From a virus: a DNA stretch of 34,488 bases. The stretch lies in the IMG/VR virus record IMGVR_UViG_3300044530_001168, positions 1 to 34,488 of that record. The stretch is one strand, 5' to 3'. This document shows, in pieces, positions 1 through 7,412 of this stretch (the first letter of the stretch is position 1; each line of letters begins with the position of its first letter). The position numbers were made by a program, and so were the translations under genes. The notes under the pieces were generated by a model. That model made no database searches. It worked only from the letters and a program-made list of their open reading frames with translations, and was not told the DNA's origin.

Positions 1-453
1 ATATTGTGATAATTTCCGACCTGTAAACCATCCATGAATCATACCTTCAAACATGATGTCGGCTGCAATTTGTAAATCACAGGCCAATTCAGGATTGTTC
101 AGCAAATCAACTCCCAACTTTTTACCGGCTTTCTGATAGTTCTCATACCATGTGAGCTGAACGAATCCACGGCCATAATATAATTGGTCGGGCGTTGTGT
201 ACGGCTTTCGGTCCATTCGGATTTTACTACCATAAGGACGCCCTTTGCCTTTGCCAAATTCAACAATGGGCTGCATGGTCTTTGCTGTTTCATGGAATAC
301 CGTTGCCAAACAATACGCCAATCCCTTAATGCCTATTTCTGAATACTTTTGTTCGTATTCATCAATTATCTCATCAATGCCCTGAATCTGCTTTGCATTG
401 TACTTTACAAACAATGGCCTTACCGTATCAAATAATCTTTTGCGCTCAATCAT
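1..453 (-). CDS. Endolysin, GH19 chitinase/lysozyme-like (3' end outside window)
   Basis: The frame is open from ATG at 453 to the window edge, giving 151 codons without a stop, so the C-terminus is missing. The protein carries a glycoside hydrolase family 19 pattern: FHETA near residue 50, with the likely catalytic Glu, then YYGRGFVQLTWYENY around 95-110, followed by LGVDLLNNPEL. The family cleaves beta-1,4 links in chitin or peptidoglycan; in a phage the role is host-wall lysis. No signal peptide is visible, so export would need a holin. It is the last readable gene of the late operon and overlaps the preceding gene by four bases (ATGA). Small membrane proteins just upstream complete a probable lysis group. 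The family call is fairly sure; the exact substrate is inferred. Confidence 0.8.
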   Translation of the reverse strand, partial: MIERKRLFDTVRPLFVKYNAKQIQGIDEIIDEYEQKYSEIGIKGLAYCLATVFHETAKTMQPIVEFGKGKGRPYGSKIRMDRKPYTTPDQLYYGRGFVQLTWYENYQKAGKKLGVDLLNNPELACDLQIAADIMFEGMIHGWFTGRKLSQY

Positions 454-659
454 AAATATACTTTAGTTGTAGGTCCGCCCTGTTCAATTCCGATATATTC
501 AAAAAAGATACCCGCTATGGTTAGTTCATCTTTAAACAGAATCGAATCTGTTACTGAGGTCGATACGGTTACTACACTTGGCGTATTGCAGTCGTAATGC
601 AAGTGGTAGCTAATTCCTAAACCTGATAGGATAGTTGTAATGCGTTGGATGGGAGTCAT
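450..659 (-). CDS. Small hypothetical protein in lysis region
   Basis: This 69-residue protein overlaps the endolysin start and the upstream small gene by four bases each (ATGA junctions), so the three are probably translationally coupled. No signal peptide or long membrane segment is visible. The N-terminal third (TPIQRITTILSGLG) could form a helix and the rest looks beta-rich. I do not recognise the family. The position between a membrane peptide and the endolysin suggests an accessory role in lysis, or a late virion function, but nothing in the sequence proves either. Confidence 0.6.
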   Translation of the reverse strand: MTPIQRITTILSGLGISYHLHYDCNTPSVVTVSTSVTDSILFKDELTIAGIFFEYIGIEQGGPTTKVYL

Positions 660-823
660 CGTGCTTCGTTTTCAGTTGTTTTATCAGGAATCAAACGCCC
701 CAATAACGTGAAGATACTCCAACTTTTTGACGTCGGAACTAAGCGGATAATGACTTCATAAACTGCTATTGCAGCCGTTGTAATTGGCTCCCAATGCTCC
801 TGAATTAATTGAATGATGTGCAT
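656..823 (-). CDS. Small single-pass membrane protein, holin-region
   Basis: ATG at 823 opens a 55-residue ORF ending in TGA that overlaps the next start by four bases. It begins MHIIQLIQEHWEPITTAAI, has a hydrophobic stretch at about residues 13-30 (ITTAAIAVYEVIIRLV), and continues with TSKSWSIFTLLGRLIP and a charged tail. Short proteins of this appearance are common in Bacteroidota phages and prophages near lysis genes. The tight coupling with both neighbours supports it as a real gene. It may be a holin component or an antiholin-like peptide; that is inference. Confidence 0.65.
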   Translation of the reverse strand: MHIIQLIQEHWEPITTAAIAVYEVIIRLVPTSKSWSIFTLLGRLIPDKTTENEAR

Positions 824-833
824 AATTATTTTT

Positions 834-1199
834 TTAAGCGTTATTTAATTTCAATTTCGAAACAGCCTTATCCATGGCGTTTTTTAGTTCGGTGTTATCC
901 GTTACGGCTTTCTCAAGAAACGGCATCAACACATCGAACGCTGAACGTATTTCAATCATTTGCATTTGTATCTCTTCAAGTTGACCCATGACTAACTTAA
1001 ACTCCTTTTGCAGTTCATTGTATTGGGTCATTATTTCATCTCGCCCCAATTTAGCTACTTCTTCTTTTTTTAGCTGAATCCTTCCGTCCGTTTCCGTTTT
1101 CTTTTTTGCGAGGTCAATCCATGCCCGAACCGCTGCCCCGATTAGTAAACATATCGTCGTAATCCAACCTCCGTATTCCTTAATTTCGTCAGCTGCCAT
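834..1199 (-). CDS. Membrane-anchored coiled-coil protein, holin candidate
   Basis: The protein has 121 residues: a short polar N-terminus, one membrane segment at about residues 11-30 (GWITTICLLIGAAVRAWIDL), then a long charged helix (KKKTETDGRIQLKKEEVAKL, and on through QKEFKLVMGQLEEIQMQMIE) typical of a coiled coil. An N-terminal anchor with a coiled coil, close upstream of an endolysin, fits either a holin/spanin-like lysis protein or the small XhlA-type proteins of lysis cassettes. It is the best holin candidate in the window, but one transmembrane helix plus coiled coil is not diagnostic. The gene lies 10 bases from the next ORF in the same operon. Confidence 0.65.
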   Translation of the reverse strand: MAADEIKEYGGWITTICLLIGAAVRAWIDLAKKKTETDGRIQLKKEEVAKLGRDEIMTQYNELQKEFKLVMGQLEEIQMQMIEIRSAFDVLMPFLEKAVTDNTELKNAMDKAVSKLKLNNA

Positions 1200-1211
1200 G
1201 ATTGTTTATTT

Positions 1212-1520
1212 TTAACCTATAAGTAAATCCAAAATCGCATCTGCCAATTTTTGCGTAGTTGTTTGTAAGTGAGCCGTTCCGTTTAATTTAATTACGTTAT
1301 CCTTTGTAAGTATAGGCGAGTTGCGCCCTTCATGCGAAACGACTTGAAAGTAAGCTGCACCTTGTGCATCACCCGCAACGTAATATATTATCGGGTCATG
1401 ATATTGCGCAAATGAATAATTTTCAGCTGGTGTGCTTACTCCTGCTGCAGTGCATTCGGTAATGATGATTGATACATCAGCATTTCCATGCGATGTGGTG
1501 TCGATGTTGTAATAAGTCAT
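1212..1520 (-). CDS. Hypothetical late protein, 102 aa
   Basis: The protein has 102 residues starting MTYYNIDTTSHGNADVSIII and ends in an amphipathic helix (TTQKLADAILDLLIG). The middle looks beta-rich (PIIYYVAGDAQGAAYFQVV). There is no signal peptide or membrane segment. It sits between the lysis group and the accessory virion genes in the late operon. I do not recognise it. A small virion-associated or tail-fibre accessory protein is possible from its position only. Confidence 0.55.
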   Translation of the reverse strand: MTYYNIDTTSHGNADVSIIITECTAAGVSTPAENYSFAQYHDPIIYYVAGDAQGAAYFQVVSHEGRNSPILTKDNVIKLNGTAHLQTTTQKLADAILDLLIG

Positions 1521-1543
1521 GATATTTATTTTTTAGTTTGTGA

Positions 1544-2224
1544 TTAAAATACTGATAATTCCATCCATTTGATTGTGAACCCCGCTACCCATACACCCGT
1601 TGCAGGAACGGTTGAACGAATGATTAAACCCTCGTTTTGAACCAATGTGATAGGATGTTCACCGCTTGCAAGGTCGCACTTGTATAGCTGTGGTGTTGGT
1701 AGGTAAATGCTCCCGATTATGGGCGTAGCGGACCCGACCCCACCGCTTGAATGAGATGTAATCATCCCGATGGGTTGGGAGTCAATGGTTTTTGTTCCTG
1801 CCGTCAATGCTGCCGTTGTTGACACCCTTGCACTACCCATGAGTGAAGCGCCCATAGATGCTCTGAGTTGGTTTGTATCACCCGTCAAAGTGATTGGAGT
1901 ACCGCCTGACCCATCGCCTGACCAACCTCTACAAATAGTTGCATTTAAGGTAATTGAACCCGCAGCAAAAGCGGTAAATGCTACCATCCCATTGCATACG
2001 ATTTCGGTAATAACGCAAACCCTTGTCGAATCCGTCCAACGTAATTGTACAAGTTCGCTATTTGCAGCCGACCCAGCCCCGATTGAGCCCGTTTGAACCG
2101 ATACGGCATAGTGGCCTAATGTGCCGTAATCCTGTGGTTTTGCGATGTTATGCAAGCCCTTTGCAGCTGCTTCGCCAATGTTTACGATTACGCTATCTGA
2201 AGCCCCTGATTGAATGATTGCCAT
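1544..2224 (-). CDS. Probable virion surface/accessory protein, 226 aa
   Basis: The protein has 226 residues with almost no charged helix content and many Gly, Ser, Thr and Val. That is the composition of beta-sandwich virion proteins. The start MAIIQSGASDSVIVNIGEAA, followed by GLHNIAKPQDYGTLGHYAVS, resembles the openings of particle-associated proteins in Bacteroidota phages. The C-terminus (GVWVAGFTIKWMELSVF) closes as a beta strand. It lies three bases downstream of the 174-residue gene in the same run. A capsid decoration, tail or fibre role is inferred from composition and position; there is no enzyme motif. Confidence 0.6.
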   Translation of the reverse strand: MAIIQSGASDSVIVNIGEAAAKGLHNIAKPQDYGTLGHYAVSVQTGSIGAGSAANSELVQLRWTDSTRVCVITEIVCNGMVAFTAFAAGSITLNATICRGWSGDGSGGTPITLTGDTNQLRASMGASLMGSARVSTTAALTAGTKTIDSQPIGMITSHSSGGVGSATPIIGSIYLPTPQLYKCDLASGEHPITLVQNEGLIIRSTVPATGVWVAGFTIKWMELSVF

Positions 2225-2227
2225 TGT

Positions 2228-2752
2228 TTATATTTTTATGTAATTAAATTTGAATTTGCCGACTACCTTCCCGAGTTTAACCGTCCTAAAAAGTCTGTTT
2301 ATGTCCGCTGTTGGATACGCCCCTGTGTTTGGCCTTGATGTCAAAATACCCCCTTTTACGAATCCGCCTGTTATGACGGGAGCCAATACAAAACCCTCGT
2401 TTGCCTCCCAATTAACTTTGAAGTTACCCGTTCCCGCTGTGGCCTTGAGTAGTAAAGTATCCATTTCGTTTTCATCAGCTAATGAACCCTTACCTGTTAA
2501 TGATGACATAGCCTGCCATATCATTATCTTTGTCGTTGAAGTAACCCCTGCATCCGTTACGGTGAATGTTCCTCTGCTTAACGGGGTGCGACCTAAATCG
2601 ACTTCGATGGTAGTCACAACCAACCCACTACCCGCTGCATCTGCATAGGCTCTTGAAGCCGGCCCGTCTGAGGTCTGGTCAAGGTCTGAGTACAACAATA
2701 CCTCACGGCGTTTGTTCTCAATTAGGCTATTATCATCAATATAGAATGGCAT
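2228..2752 (-). CDS. Probable virion/tail accessory protein, 174 aa
   Basis: This 174-residue protein starts MPFYIDDNSLIENKRREVLL and continues with beta-rich, Gly/Thr-rich sequence, ending in a basic strand (VGKFKFNYIKI). No signal or membrane segment is seen. It is three bases from the 226-residue gene in front of it and three bases from the 94-residue gene behind it, so all belong to one late transcript. I cannot name a family. A virion surface or distal-tail role is likely from composition and location. Confidence 0.55.
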   Translation of the reverse strand: MPFYIDDNSLIENKRREVLLYSDLDQTSDGPASRAYADAAGSGLVVTTIEVDLGRTPLSRGTFTVTDAGVTSTTKIMIWQAMSSLTGKGSLADENEMDTLLLKATAGTGNFKVNWEANEGFVLAPVITGGFVKGGILTSRPNTGAYPTADINRLFRTVKLGKVVGKFKFNYIKI

Positions 2753-2755
2753 GGC

Positions 2756-3040
2756 TTACGCTGTTGGTGGTCTTGTGATTCCGTTGTTTATCTGATAGTT
2801 TACGACCTGATAAAAGGCGTTACCGTTATCGTCTGTGATGTAATCAACCTCATTTAGTTGTGCAATTACGTCATCATCAAATGAGCCGGAATAAGCAGAA
2901 GATACGCTACCTGTAACCGTCGTCCCTTGACGTTTAAAAACCGTACCTCTCACGGGTGTTCGGCTATATGCCAAGTAATCAAACCCGCCGTATTGAATTA
3001 GATAAACGGAATCACCCGCCCTGAATTGTTTAGTGGTCAT
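2756..3040 (-). CDS. Hypothetical late protein, 94 aa
   Basis: The protein has 94 residues, beginning MTTKQFRAGDSVYLIQYGGF. The motif RAGDSVYLI, then GTVFKRQGTTVTGSV and a closing beta strand (AFYQVVNYQIN), suggests a small SH3-like or other all-beta fold. It overlaps the stop of the preceding membrane-protein gene by four bases (ATGA at 3037-3040). Not recognised; probably a small virion accessory protein. Confidence 0.55.
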   Translation of the reverse strand: MTTKQFRAGDSVYLIQYGGFDYLAYSRTPVRGTVFKRQGTTVTGSVSSAYSGSFDDDVIAQLNEVDYITDDNGNAFYQVVNYQINNGITRPPTA

Positions 3041-3414
3041 AAATCAATGTTTTTAATGGTTTCATTTGGCTGCTTTTGTGCAAGTGCTTGAGCGTAGAAC
3101 GACAAGCCTCCAAATAAGATATAGAACCCGAACCATTCAAGGCATACAGCCCATGTTTGTCCCGGAAGTTCAAAGTGATAAATCAGAAATGCAAAAGCTA
3201 GGTCTGTAAATCTTTGCACGGTGCAAACCCCACAGCCCCCGATTGACTTGTAAATAAACTTCGAAAGTATGCCGGGTTTATCGCTGAAATATGCAAGTGG
3301 TTTCTGCATAAAAGCGAACAACTGCGCCGGTCGAATCATATACAAATAAAGATTACCGATCCCGACGGACGCGAAGGCAAATATTAAATATGTCAAAATG
3401 AATTCAGTTGTCAT
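3037..3414 (-). CDS. Phage membrane protein with CxxC motif
   Basis: The protein has 125 residues. Hydrophobic segments lie at about 4-26 (FILTYLIFAFASVGIGNLYL), 69-84 (FTDLAFAFLIYHFEL) and 86-110 (TWAVCLEWFGFYILFGGLSF). A short motif, GGCGVCTVQRFTD at about 59-71, places two cysteines at a probable membrane border. Membrane proteins with a CGxC-like motif occur among Bacteroidota phage late genes, but their function is not established to my knowledge. It shares four bases with each neighbour, so its expression is coupled to virion genes. A second holin, an infection-stage channel or a superinfection-exclusion protein are all possible. Confidence 0.65.
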   Translation of the reverse strand: MTTEFILTYLIFAFASVGIGNLYLYMIRPAQLFAFMQKPLAYFSDKPGILSKFIYKSIGGCGVCTVQRFTDLAFAFLIYHFELPGQTWAVCLEWFGFYILFGGLSFYAQALAQKQPNETIKNIDL

Positions 3415-4097
3415 GGTGTATAAATGTATATTGGTGAATAAGGATTATTGCCTACGTTATAGCCCGTTGCAAGACCATCATAGCTTTCAACTTGTGTTTT
3501 GATGTCAATGGTATTGGTACATCCTGAATTGTTGGTCTTAACCCTTACAATGCAGCCCGCACTGGCAAACATAGCGGCGGCATCAAGTATAATTATTTCA
3601 TTATCATTGTTTACATCAAGGTAAGTAACGCCCGGCGGTACTTCAATATCAGGCGTAAATGAAAGGACGCTACTCACAAAACCCAACCTTATAACCGTTC
3701 CGTCCTCAATGGCGGCGTTATCACTGAATTGTATAGCAACCTCAACGGTAAGCGTATTAGTTGTGCATGAGATGAAGCCTATCAAAAAACTTGTATCAAC
3801 GGTATTAGTTTCTATTTCTCCCGATTTAGCGCATGGCATTATCTTGACCTTTGCGCATGCCAATTGAGTACCGTTTTGGTCGAACACACCAAAGGTTGTA
3901 TCTAAATCTTCGTTAAAGAAATCAGCGGGCAAAGTCAGGATTTCGCTATCCATGTCAACGGTATAGGCGCGTTCAACTTCGGCCCCGTTTAGGTCGTATC
4001 GGATAAATATTTTTCTTTGACCCGTTACGCCAATGTCAAGCGTTATGGCTTCACAGCTATTTTTACATCCTAAATCTGTTGGGTTATTGCAGCACAT
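3411..4097 (-). CDS. Cysteine-rich virion/tail protein, 228 aa
   Basis: The protein has 228 residues, opening with a cysteine-dense stretch (MCCNNPTDLGCKNSCEAI). The rest looks like two or three beta-sandwich units, with VFDQNGTQLACAKVKIMPC near the middle. There is no helix-rich or enzymatic part. The gene directly follows the probable tail-terminator gene (ATG at 4097, one base after it in transcription order). In siphoviruses that place often holds the major tail protein, but the cysteine pattern and fold impression fit a minor tail or adhesin-like subunit equally well. Function is uncertain; virion location is likely. Confidence 0.55.
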   Translation of the reverse strand: MCCNNPTDLGCKNSCEAITLDIGVTGQRKIFIRYDLNGAEVERAYTVDMDSEILTLPADFFNEDLDTTFGVFDQNGTQLACAKVKIMPCAKSGEIETNTVDTSFLIGFISCTTNTLTVEVAIQFSDNAAIEDGTVIRLGFVSSVLSFTPDIEVPPGVTYLDVNNDNEIIILDAAAMFASAGCIVRVKTNNSGCTNTIDIKTQVESYDGLATGYNVGNNPYSPIYIYTP

Positions 4098-4580
4098 TTA
4101 ACAATCGCATGGGTTTAGTGAACAATTACGACCCGATATGAGTTGAGTTATATTGAAGTCAACAGATACCAAAGTCAAGTTTTTATTTGTCAAATCCTTG
4201 CCGGTTTCTTCTCTGAACACCGTCGTAGATTCTGTATTTGAACGCAAAACGGTATGGCCTTTAGCCGTTACCGAATTGATTAATGTAGTTAGTATTTCTT
4301 CGGCATCACCATTGGCATACACCCCAACGATTCGGCACTCACTTACCGCCGAATAGAACTGAACATTTGCTCCCCGTCGTTGTGCATCGTAGTTAGTTCG
4401 GCCTGTGAAACGGATGTAGAAATGTTTTGTTTTGGTATCGGTTATGCCTTCAAAGTTTTGCCCGTCGTAATCCGTTAAGATATCTTTGCCTTCTATTTTG
4501 CGCACAGGAGCCGACCCCGTTATAAACGTGGCGTACTTCGTGAGCGCAAAATCTCGTATGGCTTCTAATATCTCTTTCAT
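4098..4580 (-). CDS. Putative tail terminator / tail completion protein
   Basis: The protein has 160 residues. Helix MKEILEAIRDFALTKYATFI is followed by an alternating alpha/beta body and ends in a cysteine-bearing tail (RNCSLNPCDC). The pattern of an N-terminal helix, mixed sheet, and an ORF right after the gp10-like neck protein matches tail terminators of long-tailed phages, which cap the tail tube and join it to the head. There is no strong sequence motif for this family, so the call leans on position (connector, then neck, then this gene) and size. It starts one base after the stop of its upstream neighbour. Confidence 0.45.
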   Translation of the reverse strand: MKEILEAIRDFALTKYATFITGSAPVRKIEGKDILTDYDGQNFEGITDTKTKHFYIRFTGRTNYDAQRRGANVQFYSAVSECRIVGVYANGDAEEILTTLINSVTAKGHTVLRSNTESTTVFREETGKDLTNKNLTLVSVDFNITQLISGRNCSLNPCDC

Positions 4581-4581
4581 T

Positions 4582-5136
4582 TTAGTTCGTGCGTTTATCT
4601 ATGATGATTGCTTGTTTTATTACGTCCTCACGCATAAATTGTTTTTCTTCGGTTGTGAGCGGGTATATTTCGCCGTATTTCTCAGTCATGCCTTCGAACT
4701 TATCCGAAGCGCCTTGATTGGTTGTTCCGTAATAAACGGCTTCGCCTACTTTTACTACCTGAAAGCTCCGTTCTAAATCCCCGCTATATTTTGTTTTCAC
4801 ATTGTCGATTTCACGCCCTTGTATTTGCCTGAATCCTGAATAACCCGTAGTGATAAACATGGATTTACGCTCGTTTCCATTCTTAAACTTACCTTTCTTT
4901 TCTTTGCCCTGTTGCTTAAATGCGGCCTTTCTGATAAAAGCTGACTTTGAAAAATACGCGGGATCCGTTGAATATTCGCCAATCTGTACACCGTCTGAAT
5001 TCAATCCTAAATCAAATACACGTTTCTTGTGCATAGCCATTAAATCAGCCATTGTTTCAATGGCCAATACATCAGGCATTTGTCTATCAAGATTTTCGGC
5101 CATGCCTTCGATTCTATTGATGAACTCCTCCCACAT
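4582..5136 (-). CDS. Virion morphogenesis / neck (tail completion) protein
   Basis: The protein has 184 residues. It begins MWEEFINRIEGMAENLDRQM, has a strongly basic middle (KQQGKEKKGKFKNGNERK), and ends with a region like phage virion-morphogenesis proteins: ERSFQVVKVGEAVYYGTTN, a Gly, then YGEIYPLTTEEKQFMRED. In that family the pattern 'particle built, close to G...IFxLTxEE' is typical, and the protein acts at the head-tail joint. The start overlaps the stop of the connector gene by one base. Family assignment is by eye. Confidence 0.5.
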   Translation of the reverse strand: MWEEFINRIEGMAENLDRQMPDVLAIETMADLMAMHKKRVFDLGLNSDGVQIGEYSTDPAYFSKSAFIRKAAFKQQGKEKKGKFKNGNERKSMFITTGYSGFRQIQGREIDNVKTKYSGDLERSFQVVKVGEAVYYGTTNQGASDKFEGMTEKYGEIYPLTTEEKQFMREDVIKQAIIIDKRTN

Positions 5137-6122
5137 TACACATTCGATTTAATTTGTAAGCCTGAGCAGTCCACACATTTACAGCCCCCATCCATACGGG
5201 TAAGATATTGCCGCATTCCCATTATGGCTTTATCCATGTAGTCACGATATGCCTCAAAACCTGCAACGGCCTGCGCCTTGATTTCTTCGGCTTTATAGAT
5301 GGTCAAATAGTTCATTCGGTTGTTCCTCAACAATTCATCATAAGCCATTGCCCCACATAATTCATAAGCGGCTTGACCAATCAGCCCATCCGTAGCCATG
5401 TCACAAACAATGCTATCCAAATCACATTTCAAAATCATATCAACCTCAATCCCGTAGGTTTCATTTGAATTTAATGTGTAGTTTCCACCGCTGTAACTTA
5501 TGCCTTGTGTGAGCAGGTAGTTTTTATCAGCATGACACCCGCAATTTGGTTTAGCGCTGTAAAGGCTAATATCAGACGGCAAAGTTACCTGAACTTCAAC
5601 GCCTTCTAAGACCTTGTTTAGATTCAATGTCGTTATGTTACCCGCTACTAATGAAACCGCTACGTTATAAGCCGTGCCGGTTCCTACATCGGTAATTCTC
5701 AATGTCGTATCTATTGTTTGATTCGAGTAGATACGAACACGGGTAACGCACATCTTAAACAACCTACACCAAACCTTCACCTTCGATACAACAACCCCGC
5801 GCCTGTTACCTGCGCTCCCTGTTGTTACGACCGTTGAAGGCGTGATAAATTCAGACGCTTTGTAAACATCAAACGGTATTGAATTAACCCTATACTCCGA
5901 ATTAATATAAGCCTTAATATCAGCGTTCAGTTTCATCATTGCCCGCCGTCTTACGTCCTGAAGGAACTTTAACCCGGTCTGTGTGCGTTCATCTGCTGCG
6001 TTGGCTGCGAATTGCATAGTAATGCCCGGGTAATCGTTGATGTGGTAACCGCTTAAAGGGGTTACGTCCGATACCCCTGTGCATGGGTCCTTAATCGCAA
6101 TGATGTTATCTAAACAAGCCAT
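5136..6122 (-). CDS. Putative head-tail connector / adaptor protein
   Basis: The protein has 328 residues. It starts MACLDNIIAIKDPCTGVSD, followed by a PLSGYHINDYPGITM motif near residue 22. I associate that opening with a conserved protein that follows the major capsid gene in Bacteroidota phages. The N-terminal quarter and C-terminal third are helical (AYELCGAMAYDELLRNNRM), with a beta-rich middle. It ends in a cysteine cluster (GGCKCVDCSG). A location after the capsid gene and before the neck and tail-terminator genes fits a connector that closes the portal. The function is inferred; the conservation impression is from memory. Confidence 0.5.
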   Translation of the reverse strand: MACLDNIIAIKDPCTGVSDVTPLSGYHINDYPGITMQFAANAADERTQTGLKFLQDVRRRAMMKLNADIKAYINSEYRVNSIPFDVYKASEFITPSTVVTTGSAGNRRGVVVSKVKVWCRLFKMCVTRVRIYSNQTIDTTLRITDVGTGTAYNVAVSLVAGNITTLNLNKVLEGVEVQVTLPSDISLYSAKPNCGCHADKNYLLTQGISYSGGNYTLNSNETYGIEVDMILKCDLDSIVCDMATDGLIGQAAYELCGAMAYDELLRNNRMNYLTIYKAEEIKAQAVAGFEAYRDYMDKAIMGMRQYLTRMDGGCKCVDCSGLQIKSNV

Positions 6123-6141
6123 TTATTTTTGATTTTAAATG

Positions 6142-6170
6142 AAACAGGGCAGGCATAACCCGCCCTGTTT
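6142..6170 (-). terminator. Stem-loop just after the capsid gene
   Basis: AAACAGGGC (6142-6150) and GCCCTGTTT (6162-6170) form a perfect 9-bp stem with an 11-base loop, where two further pairs are possible. It lies six bases beyond the capsid stop codon. On the minus strand the stem ends in TTT but no longer T run follows. It may be a partial terminator or a 3' stabiliser of capsid mRNA. Confidence 0.55.
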
Positions 6171-6175
6171 ACTAA

Positions 6176-7249
6176 TTAACAAGCTGGGTCAGCAAAAGGA
6201 CAAATATCGTATTTGATAATGCCGTTAAAATCTGCGAATTTGCATCCGGTCAGATTCAGGATTAACCACTTAAATTTCAGGTCAATCTTCCATGTGAACA
6301 ACTTACAACGTGGGTCATAAACCAAGTCGAAATCAAACAACATGCCTGTCGCAGGGTCTTGTAAGACCGTATGCATGTAGCTGTCGTTGTTCGTGTTAAT
6401 CAAGTCCATCGGGTCCATGTTCGACCAATCAATCTCACCGTTACGGCTTGCAAACATTCCTGAATTTTCAGACCATGTTAACAGGTTCACGATTTGCGGT
6501 TGAACTGCAAACACAACTTCGTTACCGCCTGATGTAGGCGCTGTATTGGTTGCGTTGATGTTGATGTCATAGAATGCCGGGATGTCCAACAAGTTCGCAT
6601 TGTTGAATCCTTGATCGCTTACACCACCACGATTTGAAGCGTTACGCAAATAGTTGATTTGACGGTTACCGATTAAAAGCGGCATTGTCGGGTATCCTGC
6701 ATCTGCGAAATCGTTTTCAATCATTGTGATTGTGTGAGGGTAAGGTTTACCCGTTGTAAAGTCCACCAACTTCAACAAGCGCGTAGCTGTTGTGCTGTTG
6801 ATTTCACCGGCGTTTGTGTTCAAACTTGTGATACCGATTAAATCAGCCTCAGCCTTTAATTTCTGCATCTGCTGATAAACGGCATGGAACATGTTTTGTT
6901 GAACCGTCAAACTACCTAAGTCACGGAAACGAGAAACACCCGTTTTAAACCAGATACTTGAACGACCTGTGAATGAATCAAATGATTCACATGTTGGAGC
7001 GCCCGTGTCAACAGGGACATCACTACATGCAATCGTGGATGAATCAACAACCGCGTTACAAACCTCAGACGGGTAAGTGATTGAATACTTTGAATCAAGG
7101 CCGTTTTGTTGAATCATTTGCGCCTGAACCTGAGCGCCGTTTTGAGCGGAGAAAGCCGCGTCGATTAGACCTGTTTGGGCCTGAAAACCTCTGTTTTGAT
7201 AGAGGTCAAAAATCCCTTTCTGTACGTTAGGGGTGCAATTATTAGACAT
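6176..7249 (-). CDS. Major capsid protein
   Basis: The protein has 357 residues. It lies directly after the scaffold gene and before the connector gene, the usual place of the major capsid protein. The sequence fits: a polar, Gln-rich N-terminal arm (VQKGIFDLYQNRGFQAQTG), helix-rich middle (QQNMFHAVYQQMQKLKAEAD), and a beta-rich C-terminal half with PLLIGNRQINYLRN and FDLVYDPRCKLFTWKIDLKF. Cysteines are frequent (at least eight). No protease gene is seen nearby, so the capsid probably matures with the separate scaffold. The HK97 fold is assumed from the phage type, not proved. Stem-loops flank the gene on both sides. Confidence 0.8.
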   Translation of the reverse strand: MSNNCTPNVQKGIFDLYQNRGFQAQTGLIDAAFSAQNGAQVQAQMIQQNGLDSKYSITYPSEVCNAVVDSSTIACSDVPVDTGAPTCESFDSFTGRSSIWFKTGVSRFRDLGSLTVQQNMFHAVYQQMQKLKAEADLIGITSLNTNAGEINSTTATRLLKLVDFTTGKPYPHTITMIENDFADAGYPTMPLLIGNRQINYLRNASNRGGVSDQGFNNANLLDIPAFYDININATNTAPTSGGNEVVFAVQPQIVNLLTWSENSGMFASRNGEIDWSNMDPMDLINTNNDSYMHTVLQDPATGMLFDFDLVYDPRCKLFTWKIDLKFKWLILNLTGCKFADFNGIIKYDICPFADPAC

Positions 7250-7260
7250 TGTTTTTTAGT

Positions 7261-7301
7261 TTTGAAGTGAACAATTATTGGATTTTTTGTTCCACTTCAA
7301 A
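7261..7301 (-). promoter_or_regulatory. Stem-loop in the capsid gene leader
   Basis: TTTGAAGTGAACA (7261-7273) pairs with TGTTCCACTTCAAA (7288-7301), giving 13 base pairs with one bulged base and a 14-base loop. It ends 11 bases upstream of the capsid ATG at 7249 and covers the end of the small ORF at 7275-7391. It may mark an RNA-processing site or stabilise the capsid mRNA. Confidence 0.6.
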
Positions 7302-7391
7302 GGCAGGAACCGCCAACATTTTTAATACTTGTGGGTGTTTATTAGGTACGCCCACGCACCAAATGTTGTTTGTTCTATGTGCCGTAACCAA
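7275..7391 (-). CDS. Small conserved-looking ORF with non-ATG start between scaffold and capsid
   Basis: Directly after the scaffold stop the same frame stays open to TAA at 7275. No ATG is available near the front. The best start is TTG at 7391, giving 38 residues: MVTAHRTNNIWCVGVPNKHP, then QVLKMLAVPAFEVEQKIQ. The only in-frame ATG (7319) would leave 14 residues. The sequence has the look of real protein (Trp, Cys, balanced composition), and the gap is otherwise unexplained. It could be a head decoration or accessory peptide. A start at GTG or ATT, or an extension of scaffold by stop readthrough, are alternatives. Confidence 0.45.
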   Translation of the reverse strand: MVTAHRTNNIWCVGVPNKHPQVLKMLAVPAFEVEQKIQ

Positions 7392-7412
7392 ACGGCGGGT
7401 TGCAAGTGTCTT

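Noticed and set aside
1770-2648. Plus-strand ORFs opposite accessory virion genes
   Set aside because: They run antisense to continuous, tightly spaced minus-strand genes and have Pro/Val-rich shadow composition.
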